Origin: Ancrocorticia sp047602305
GTDB lineage: Bacteria > Actinomycetota > Actinomycetes > Actinomycetales > Actinomycetaceae
DNA length: 64,000 bases
Direction: 5' to 3'
NCBI GenBank assembly: GCA_047602305.1
Contig: JASGHO010000001.1
Span: 558,001-622,000, forward strand
The translations under genes were made by a program, and so were the position numbers. Shown here piece after piece: positions 51,127 to 57,466 of the stretch. The number at the start of each line of letters is the position of its first letter. Position 1 is the stretch's first letter. The notes under the pieces were generated by a model. That model worked only from the letters and a program-made list of their open reading frames with translations, searched no databases and was not told the DNA's origin.

Positions 51127-51318
51127 TTAGTGCAGATGGTCAGATGGTTGCCGTGTCCTCCATGACAAAAGCTGTCGGGAATCGGCACAGATACGAGGCA
51201 AAGTTGTTTTATTTTTCGACGACGGCGTCCCAAACGAGACGCGGACCACTCGCCTATCGCGTGGGAACTTCCCACGCGCCCGTTGGTACTCCCGCGCCAT
51301 CGCCAACCGATCGCTCAT
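51127..51318 (-). CDS. Short frame behind a LexA-like box; possible small or decayed gene
   Basis: 63 codons, ATG preceded by GGAGTGGGAG. Reads MSDRLAMAREYQRARGKFPR then passes through dispersed-repeat copy A. No homology recognised. Its upstream region (SOS-type box and flanks) is similar to that of the DUF222-HNH gene at 53961-55823, so it may be the remains of another such gene. Confidence 0.25.
   Translation of the reverse strand: MSDRLAMAREYQRARGKFPRDRRVVRVSFGTPSSKNKTTLPRICADSRQLLSWRTRQPSDHLH
51213..51287 (-). repeat. Dispersed intergenic repeat, copy A
   Basis: Core TTTTCGACGACGGCGTCCC (plus strand), then ACTCGCCTATCGCGTGGGAA. Nearly the same as copy B over about 75 bp. Confidence 0.75.
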
Positions 51319-51336
51319 CTCCCACTCCTTCTACAC

Positions 51337-51350
51337 CGAACTTATGTTCG
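51337..51350. promoter_or_regulatory. Perfect LexA-type SOS box
   Basis: CGAAC-TTAT-GTTCG, exact 5+4+5 match to the Gram-positive SOS consensus, 19 bp ahead of the short frame ending at 51318. Confidence 0.6.
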
Positions 51351-51398
51351 ATATCCAGAGTAAAACCCACCTCCGACACATTTCGGCATCAGTTTTCT

Positions 51399-51474
51399 TT
51401 TTCGACGACGACGCCCCAAAACCAGACGCGAACCACTCACCCATCGCGTGGAAACTTCCCGCCTGTCCGCTGGG
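51399..51474 (-). repeat. Dispersed intergenic repeat, copy B
   Basis: Core TTTTCGACGACGACGCCCC, then ACTCACCCATCGCGTGGAAA. Direct repeat of copy A, same orientation, 186 bp apart. Confidence 0.75.
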
Positions 51475-51578
51475 GGCCTGGAATATTCAGTGCCAGATTC
51501 ATCACCGCCCTCATGACCGCCAAACCTATTTGCTTAGTCTCACGACGCGGACCACTAGTTGGCGGAGTATCGAAGCTT

Positions 51579-52427
51579 CTACCGTGTCAGCACCGCTTCC
51601 GCTTCCCGGATCTCAAAAACAGGACTCGCCGTAGTAGCAGTCGTTGTTCCATTGACCGGATAAGTAGTTCCCTGCACCGTAAACGTCGCCGACCACTCCA
51701 CCGTCAGACCCACACTGACACCCGCATTGGCTTTGCGATACGAATGCTTCACATCCCCATCCGGCCACACACCACCAGGACTAGACGAAGTAAACACCGC
51801 ACTACCATCACCTGGATCCCACATGTAACCCACCGGAGTCAAATGCACCGTCACCGGCAAACCCAAAATAGTGAGCTGACGATCATGAGCCAACGCATCA
51901 GTCGCGAAAAACACCGGCTTATTCACATACAACCACGTCCGACTCGGATTAATCACCACCTGACCAGCATCAGTCACCAAACGCTGCACATCAGAAATAA
52001 TGATGAGACTAGCCGGATCAACCACAATCGGAGCCCCACCACCCGAGGGCTCCTGAGGAAACCTGATCCACAAGACATTTTCCAAGTGCTCATCACGAAG
52101 CGGATCGCCGGTCCCGCCATCACCACCCCGCGCGTCCTCATGTGCCTCAACCAACCGATCCACAATCCCCGTAACCACCTCTTTGACAGCCCCAACAACA
52201 TCACCAGCACCCGGAGACCCACCAGACGAACCACCACCATCTCCACCCGAACCAGGATCAGGACCAGTCCAGGTGCCTCCAATGTTCATTGAGCCGCCAT
52301 CAAAATCACTTTCACCTCCCCAATCCACTAGCTTATCTTCCATAGCAAATGCCTCATCGACATTAACCACTGGCAAAAGCACTAGTGCAACCACTCCCAC
52401 AATCCTAAGAAAAATAGATTTGGACAC
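51579..52427 (-). CDS. Secreted protein with PKD-like domain, function unknown
   Basis: 282 residues from GTG 52427 (VSKSIFLRIVGVVALVLLPV signal peptide, TAGGTG upstream); the longer frame would overlap the upstream gene. After the signal comes a Gly/Ser/Asp-rich linker, then VVDPASLIIISDVQRLVTDAG and a C-terminal region with a PKD-like pattern (GYMWDPGDGSAVFTSSSPGG ... VKHSYRKANAG). Exported and probably surface-associated. It stands directly after two lipoprotein genes on the same strand (gap 10 bp), so they form an accessory operon. No enzymatic motif seen. Confidence 0.7.
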   Translation of the reverse strand: MSKSIFLRIVGVVALVLLPVVNVDEAFAMEDKLVDWGGESDFDGGSMNIGGTWTGPDPGSGGDGGGSSGGSPGAGDVVGAVKEVVTGIVDRLVEAHEDARGGDGGTGDPLRDEHLENVLWIRFPQEPSGGGAPIVVDPASLIIISDVQRLVTDAGQVVINPSRTWLYVNKPVFFATDALAHDRQLTILGLPVTVHLTPVGYMWDPGDGSAVFTSSSPGGVWPDGDVKHSYRKANAGVSVGLTVEWSATFTVQGTTYPVNGTTTATTASPVFEIREAEAVLTR

Positions 52428-52437
52428 AGCGCACCTA

Positions 52438-53091
52438 CTACTTTGGAGCAGATGTCTGAGACATCGCTGCTTCTTCAAGTGAAAACGATTGTGCCGCTGA
52501 TATAAACCACGAATCCTCAAAAACAGGACGAAGAGCAAAAATTACGTGTTCTTCAGGAACTGTCTTCAGCTGCCCGTCCAAAGAGTAGTACTCGTAGCTA
52601 CCTTTTCTGGCTTCAAACTCAACTTGGTACATTAGTGGTTTATCCGATTCAATCCACTGTTGACTTTCGGAGAGCTGGATCTCGGGTATGTTTACCCGGC
52701 GTTCTCGATCAGCATCACGTTTCGTCGCTGTCGAGATGAAGCTCTGACAGCTCTTGCAGTCCTCCCCCGACATCGCTTCCAATTCCGTCGTATTTCCAGT
52801 CACCGAGGCATACACCGTCAACCGCAAGAAATACTCAGCCGCCGCAATCGCACCAGCCTCATCCGCGTTATCCATCGCCGCTGGACGCTCAGGTGGATCA
52901 ACATCGATCGGCCTGGTCGGTTTCTGCCCAGGACTCGGCGCCACACTCGCAACCTCACCCGGTGAAGCACTCAACACCGGCACAGACGCCGACGCACTCG
53001 GACTTGGCTTCGCACCGTCGCCACCACAACCAGTCAACCCACCCAACACAAGCACAGCACTCAGCACCGCTCCGGCAACAGATCTCTTCAC
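52438..53091 (-). CDS. DUF6318-like lipoprotein, first of two paralogues
   Basis: 217 residues from GTG 53091, five nt after GGAG; ATGs ten and five codons earlier have no site. Signal VKRSVAGAVLSAVLVLGGLTGC (lipobox Cys 22), Ser/Ala/Pro linker, then PERPAAMDNADEAGAIAAAEYFLR and the motif SGEDCKSCQSFI. This matches what I recall as the actinobacterial DUF6318 family: exported lipoproteins of unknown role with a helix-Cys-X2-Cys-type segment. The C-terminal half is an NTF2-like alpha-beta region (YQVEFEARKGSYEYYSLDGQL). Paralogous to the next gene. Confidence 0.72.
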   Translation of the reverse strand: MKRSVAGAVLSAVLVLGGLTGCGGDGAKPSPSASASVPVLSASPGEVASVAPSPGQKPTRPIDVDPPERPAAMDNADEAGAIAAAEYFLRLTVYASVTGNTTELEAMSGEDCKSCQSFISTATKRDADRERRVNIPEIQLSESQQWIESDKPLMYQVEFEARKGSYEYYSLDGQLKTVPEEHVIFALRPVFEDSWFISAAQSFSLEEAAMSQTSAPK

Positions 53092-53178
53092 AACGTCTCC
53101 ATCCATCCAAAATCCACTCATGCTGACGGTAACAACTCCCGCGTCACCGTGCAGGAATAATCAACAGCTGTGGATAAC

Positions 53179-53805
53179 CTACTGTTCCTCATTATCAAAG
53201 GACTCAAGAGAAACCTCGTTAGGAAGGTCCATGATGCCAACCAGGACCCACCCATCCGAATAGGTAACAATGAATGCCACGATCTTGGCGTCAGCATTCG
53301 CGAAATGCAATTCACCTTCGCCGTCCACATATCGATAGCTCTTTGTACTGACTTCCAAGATAGCCACATGATGGTCTGGATATTCCTCAAACTGAAGATA
53401 ACGGCTGTCTCGTATCGTCACCTCCGGCATGCTGGTCCAATATCCGCCACTCTCGTAAAGACTGTTGACCTGAACAACAAAATCGGCGCATTTCATGCAG
53501 TCTTCGTCGGATAGATTCTCAAACTCTGCGGTATCGCCACTAGCTGCAGCGTAGATCGAGAGTCTATAGAGATATTCACCAGCGGCAATAGCTCCATCCT
53601 TTCCCGGATCGTCCATCGCAGCCAGACGTTCTGGCGGCTCCAAGACTGGACGGTCACGCGACGGTTCCGGATTCGCACTCAGCACCTGCACATTAGCTGT
53701 CTCGCTCGTCGCCGGAGTCGGTTCTTTACCACCACAACCAACCAGCGCTGATACCGCAAAGGTCGCGACAAGAACATATACCGTTCTCATCCGCTTTCGA
53801 TTCAT
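53179..53805 (-). CDS. DUF6318-like lipoprotein, second paralogue
   Basis: 208 residues, ATG after GGGGAGAAGGTTTC. Lipoprotein signal MNRKRMRTVYVLVATFAVSA with lipobox LVGC, then PPERLAAMDDPGKDGAIAAG and SDEDCMKCADFV, aligning with the preceding-strand paralogue at 52438-53091. The pair probably arose by duplication. Codon use here is less GC-rich than in the housekeeping genes. Function unknown; surface location inferred from the lipobox. Confidence 0.75.
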   Translation of the reverse strand: MNRKRMRTVYVLVATFAVSALVGCGGKEPTPATSETANVQVLSANPEPSRDRPVLEPPERLAAMDDPGKDGAIAAGEYLYRLSIYAAASGDTAEFENLSDEDCMKCADFVVQVNSLYESGGYWTSMPEVTIRDSRYLQFEEYPDHHVAILEVSTKSYRYVDGEGELHFANADAKIVAFIVTYSDGWVLVGIMDLPNEVSLESFDNEEQ

Positions 53806-53960
53806 GAAACCTTCTCCCCGCGTCGCCTCGCCACCGTAGCGATTCCACTCCAGAAAACCTCCACAACAGCATCTTTCTAGCGAAAGCTAACAACTCCCGC
53901 ACAAACGCGCAGAAGCCATCAACAGCTGTGGAAAAGAAAAACAGCGCACGCCAATATCTG

Positions 53961-55823
53961 TTATTGGGCAGACTCCATCGCCCTCCCCGACTCGTGCATC
54001 GTCACCCCAATTAGCGCTCCGCTTGGCCGAAAGAATGCAAACCCACCAGCGTGATGAGCGATCGTTATTTCGTCGCGATGAATCACCTCGTGGTGGTGCC
54101 AGCACAGCATGACCGCATTATCGACTACCGTCTTTCCGCCCTTCTCCCACTGCTGCGCATGGTGGATCTGGCTCATGGACACTCCCCGGTCACACCCCGG
54201 GAAACGGCATGAACGATCACGCGCATGAATCGCGCGCGTCTGCGTCGTGCTAAAAAGGCGTTGAGCATGCGAAGCGTCGAGAGGCTCACCGCGAGCGCTC
54301 ATCACAATCCGAACAAGACTCGAATCGCACAGCAACTGGGCGAGTTTCGATGGAACAAGCGGTGTTCCGTCCTCCAAGATCGCAGAAGGAAACCCGGCGA
54401 GCATGTTGGGATCAGTTCCAGCTCGAATGGTTGCGAGCACTCGCCCAAGTTGTTTAGTCACCTCGGCACGCCCCGAGAGACAGCTACCCCGTGCCCCGAG
54501 GCCCACGCCCGTTTCATAACAACCGGATCGTTCAGTACCACCGACACCAGTAGCACTACCGCCGTAACCAGTGAGTCCGCTACCAGTTTCAGTTTCGCCC
54601 AAACGAGAGCCCCACATCCCACCGGACGAATCAGCAGCTCCACCTCCACCCAACTTTCGCCGATCTAACTCCTCCAAACTCCAACAGCCCTTTTCGATAG
54701 CTCGTTGCGTCTGAACCAGTGTTTCAAGCGGAACATGTACCGAGATCTGAAAACGTGGCGCTCCCACAGCAGACGCCCCGCTCTGCCTCCCCACCAACAC
54801 GTCAGCACTACCCGCCGATAAACCACCATCATCACCGCGAGCGCCGCAATCACCCGACGAGCCGTCACGAAGTCCAGAACGAGCTTTCTCCCGTACGTCA
54901 TCAGCCCCAACTACATCGCGAGCGCCACCATCAGCCTCTCCGCCGGCATCCGCACCCAGCCTTTGAGGACCCTCACCAACAGCGCCACTCACAAGATCCA
55001 GCAACGCCTGCGCCTGCCGCTGGTCATGGCTCCGCGTATCTTCGCGCGATGGGACTCCAACCATCGCGCGAATCGCCTTCTCCACGACCAACCCGTTGAG
55101 GGCGGTGAACCAGCCGTGGACGGTGACGCCGTCGTCGTCGTGAAAAATTCTGAAACTTTCTTTGCGGGCGTTTCGGCGTGCGTCTCGTTCGGCGGCTACC
55201 GGCGCGTTCGCCACCATCCACGCGCGCACGCTCTTCCCGAAAGCTGAGAGCGGTTCCCTCAGAGCCCGCGCGAGTAACTCCGCTTCGCAGCCGGATGCCT
55301 TCGCCTTCAACGATTCGTCACGTATGCAACGCGTCAGTATGTCCAGGTATTCGGCCGAAATCTGCCCGGCCCGAATCGCCTGACCGAACAGCGGGTACGG
55401 GCCCGCGATCGCTTCGGCTCGCTGGATTTCCTTGCGCGACGTCTCTCGCGACTGCCCGCCTCCCTTCTCCACCAGGTCGAAGACGGTGCGATGCGTGCCC
55501 GGGATCTTCACCGATCCCAGCGGCACCGGCTCGCCTTCGTCCCTCTTCTGTAACTCCCCGATCCGTGCCAACGCCGCCGACTTCACACCCGCCAGCCTCG
55601 TCTGTATCAGCGTGACACGTTCGACCGCCGCGATACATTCATGAACCGTCATATCCTGCGGCGATATCTCCGCGCACGCCGCGGCCAGCGCCGTCAATCG
55701 TTCTAAAGGCTCGGCCGCGACCAACCCACCACTCGACTCCACACCAGCCGTCACCGACGCACTCGCACACTCCGGCTCGGGCTCCTCCGGCCAGTCGAAC
55801 TCCAGCACACTCTGCGCGCTCAC
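53961..55823 (-). CDS. DUF222 / 13E12-type HNH endonuclease
   Basis: 620 residues from GTG 55823, GGAGG seven nt upstream. N-terminal DUF222 helices (LTALAAACAEISPQDMTVHECIAAVERV, RDEGEPVPLG...GTHRTVFDLV, SAEYLDILTRC) and a C-terminal HNH domain, CRFPGCDRGVSMSQIHHAQQW ... CWHHHEVIH (about 544-590), with two metal-site Cys and the His catalytic motif. Between about 300 and 470 is a long low-complexity Gly/Ser/Asp insertion (GADAGGEADGGARD; GLTGYGGSATGVGG), unusual for the family. 13E12 genes are multicopy in mycobacteria and several there are LexA-regulated; a LexA-like box lies upstream here too. The biological role is unsettled. Confidence 0.9.
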   Translation of the reverse strand: MSAQSVLEFDWPEEPEPECASASVTAGVESSGGLVAAEPLERLTALAAACAEISPQDMTVHECIAAVERVTLIQTRLAGVKSAALARIGELQKRDEGEPVPLGSVKIPGTHRTVFDLVEKGGGQSRETSRKEIQRAEAIAGPYPLFGQAIRAGQISAEYLDILTRCIRDESLKAKASGCEAELLARALREPLSAFGKSVRAWMVANAPVAAERDARRNARKESFRIFHDDDGVTVHGWFTALNGLVVEKAIRAMVGVPSREDTRSHDQRQAQALLDLVSGAVGEGPQRLGADAGGEADGGARDVVGADDVREKARSGLRDGSSGDCGARGDDGGLSAGSADVLVGRQSGASAVGAPRFQISVHVPLETLVQTQRAIEKGCWSLEELDRRKLGGGGAADSSGGMWGSRLGETETGSGLTGYGGSATGVGGTERSGCYETGVGLGARGSCLSGRAEVTKQLGRVLATIRAGTDPNMLAGFPSAILEDGTPLVPSKLAQLLCDSSLVRIVMSARGEPLDASHAQRLFSTTQTRAIHARDRSCRFPGCDRGVSMSQIHHAQQWEKGGKTVVDNAVMLCWHHHEVIHRDEITIAHHAGGFAFFRPSGALIGVTMHESGRAMESAQ

Positions 55824-55856
55824 CGTTCACCTCCTTCCGCTCGCAACCACCCACTT

Positions 55857-55870
55857 CGAATGATTGTTCG
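55857..55870. promoter_or_regulatory. LexA-like box upstream of the HNH gene
   Basis: CGAAT-GATT-GTTCG (plus strand), one mismatch to CGAAC-N4-GTTCG, 34 bp ahead of the GTG. Flanks are shared with the box at 51337. Confidence 0.5.
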
Positions 55871-55917
55871 ATACTTCAAGAGTAGAACACGCCTCCGACA
55901 CGTTTCGAAGATTTTTT

Positions 55918-55975
55918 CGATTTCGGTCGACGACGGCGAAGCGGCTCACCTACGAACGCGGCCTACCTACGACCT
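55918..55975 (-). repeat. Dispersed intergenic repeat, copy C
   Basis: Core TCGACGACGGCGAAGC then GGCTCACCTACGAACGCGGC and CTACCTACGACC. Same orientation as the other copies, between the HNH promoter and the HipB-like gene. Confidence 0.7.
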
Positions 55976-56057
55976 CACGAACCTCCCGATGGCCAAAAGT
56001 GACCGACAGCAACAACCGCTAGCGAACCTTGCCATACATCAAGCGTCTCGTTGACCA

Positions 56058-56330
56058 TCAGTTCTCCCCCAGTACGAGAGCCAGCAAATCCACGTCACCC
56101 GCCAGCCGTTCCTGCTTAGCTACAGACAGCGAGAATTCAAGGACTCGACAGACATCAATCACCGACGACAGTGTCGGATTGATAGCGCCTCGCTCGACAT
56201 CCACGACCCATTTGCGCGACTTCCCCACACGATCGGCGAGTTCCGCCTGTGTCAGGCCCGCATCAAGCCGCGCATTTTTCATGAGAATCGCGAAGTCATT
56301 AGCGGACGAAATCCGCATGCGCCTCGACAT
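56058..56330 (-). CDS. XRE/HipB-like helix-turn-helix protein
   Basis: 90 residues, ATG with GGGAGG upstream. XRE helix-turn-helix LMKNARLDAGLTQAELADRVGKSRKWVVDVERGAINPTLSSVI matches HipB antitoxins and similar repressors. No hipA kinase follows: downstream on this strand is repeat copy C and the HNH gene. It is either an orphan antitoxin or an independent repressor. The leader holds a CTCT-TTCG-AGAG dyad (about 56373-56384) and TATAGT, consistent with autoregulation. Confidence 0.8.
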   Translation of the reverse strand: MSRRMRISSANDFAILMKNARLDAGLTQAELADRVGKSRKWVVDVERGAINPTLSSVIDVCRVLEFSLSVAKQERLAGDVDLLALVLGEN

Positions 56331-56439
56331 GTCACCTATACCTCCCCTTTAACTCAAAGACAACTATATTTCTCTTTCGAGAGTAAGGGAAGTATAAGTG
56401 TCACGGTTCGCCGAGAATCTTTGTTTCATCAACGCGGCT

Positions 56440-56500
56440 TACCCGAGACCGGAGCTTCGGTTTCGTTCGACGACGACGAAGCAACTCACCTTCAAAAGTG
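56440..56500 (-). repeat. Dispersed intergenic repeat, copy D
   Basis: Core TTCGACGACGACGAAGCAAC (56466-56485) then TCACCTTC; preceded by AACGCGGCTTACCC, which resembles the flank of copy C. Confidence 0.7.
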
Positions 56501-56531
56501 GCTCACCAAGAATCCGCAACACGCCCTCGAT

Positions 56532-56954
56532 TCAGACAACGAGGTCATCAGGATAGACAACATCAATCTCGGTGATCGCTTTCGGAAAATCCTTCCGATT
56601 GTTGGCCAGGAAGATATCTGCCCCTGCGGCTATAGCGGTCGCAAGGTGGGCGGCATCCGCAGCGCGCAGGCCGTATGAGACTGCCAAAGAAAGGGAGAGT
56701 CGAGCTGTAGCCTCATCTAGCGGTACCAGATCCAGACGACTCAACAAACCCATCAATGCCGCAACCTCGTCCGAGTCCGGGTCGTCTCGCAGAGGTTTGA
56801 CAAGAACCTCAGTCAGAAGCAAAACAGATCCCACACCAACAGATTCCGAACCGGCCGACTTGAACAGCTCCGCGACTCTGTCTCCAAGCGGATGACCCGC
56901 GACGGCCGCGTATATCAATACATCGGCGTCGAACGCGATGAGTCTACCCGTCAC
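56532..56954 (-). CDS. vapC: PIN-domain ribonuclease toxin (VapC-like)
   Basis: 140 residues, start overlapping the antitoxin stop (ATGA). PIN fold with the acidic metal site: Asp9/Asp11 in LIAFDADVLIYA, Glu in LLLTEVLVK, Asp in LRAADAAHLATA and the ANNRKDF loop, where Asn replaces the usual first Asp. VapC toxins cut specific tRNAs or rRNA when their antitoxin is lost. Coupled to a Phd/YefM-type antitoxin. Confidence 0.88.
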   Translation of the reverse strand: MTGRLIAFDADVLIYAAVAGHPLGDRVAELFKSAGSESVGVGSVLLLTEVLVKPLRDDPDSDEVAALMGLLSRLDLVPLDEATARLSLSLAVSYGLRAADAAHLATAIAAGADIFLANNRKDFPKAITEIDVVYPDDLVV

Positions 56955-57235
56955 CGGTTTCTACCCTCGTGGATCGCTTGGACGAGTTCCTCCGCACGCT
57001 CCAGACTAATCGCAGCTGGCTGGAACTCTTCGCCCCCCAGTCCCTCAAGGCGAGCCTGGAGTTCGTAGGCACGCCTCCACGCCTCCGCTGCGCGCCCCTG
57101 CTTGAGATCCTCCGGACTCACGAGCACAGCAACCACACGACCGTGCCGCGTGATGGCGATCTGCTCACCCGCCTCAACACGATCCAATTGCGCTGGCAAC
57201 GTCTGCCGAGCCACGCTTGCCGTCACAGTCGTCAT
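56951..57235 (-). CDS. Phd/YefM-type antitoxin of the PIN toxin
   Basis: 94 residues from ATG 57235. N-terminal DNA-binding Phd fold TASVARQTLPAQLDRVEAGE and QIAITRHGRVVAVLVSPEDL; C-terminal helices would cover the toxin. The ATG is only a few nt after a TACAAT -10 box lying within a perfect palindrome, so the mRNA may be leaderless and autoregulated. The open frame continues upstream through repeat copy E, but that part is unlikely to be translated. Confidence 0.87.
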   Translation of the reverse strand: MTTVTASVARQTLPAQLDRVEAGEQIAITRHGRVVAVLVSPEDLKQGRAAEAWRRAYELQARLEGLGGEEFQPAAISLERAEELVQAIHEGRNR

Positions 57236-57240
57236 GACAC

Positions 57241-57262
57241 AATTGTACAACGTTGTACAATT
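57241..57262. promoter_or_regulatory. Perfect 22-bp palindromic operator of the PIN/Phd operon
   Basis: Core TTGTACAACGTTGTACAA, extended by two complementary bases on each side (AA left, TT right). It covers the -10 TACAAT (minus strand) and ends 6 bp from the antitoxin ATG. Confidence 0.8.
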
Positions 57263-57282
57263 TTTGACCACGGCCGGCTTTG

Positions 57283-57330
57283 TATATCGACGACGACGAA
57301 GCGCCTCGCCTACTCGTTCGGAGCCCAAGG
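57283..57330 (-). repeat. Dispersed intergenic repeat, copy E
   Basis: Core ATCGACGACGACGAAGCGCC then TCGCCTACTCG. It lies between the PIN/Phd operator and the hydrolase gene. Confidence 0.7.
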
Positions 57331-57466
57331 TCCCACCAAGACACCTTCCTCTCTCGACACCCAGCACCCATCTCACCCGCCAACACCCAACGAACTTAAT
57401 TGTCCTTACTTGTTAGAATCTTTGTAGTCTGGCGATATACGATGAAGTCGACAAAATGAGGTAGCG

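Larger units (their letters stand above)
51319..51578. other. Gap with dispersed-repeat copy B and a promoter-like relic
   Basis: No gene recognised. It holds the SOS-type box at 51337-51350 and repeat copy B. B (51399-51474) matches A (51213-51287) at roughly four of five positions. The stretch 51330-51400 also resembles 55850-55925 upstream of the HNH gene (shared CCTCCGACAC, TTTCG and GAGTA blocks). Confidence 0.6.

Noticed and set aside
56029..56352. 107-codon plus-strand frame over the HipB-like gene
   Set aside because: Opposite-strand shadow; the minus strand encodes a clear XRE fold with a ribosome site.
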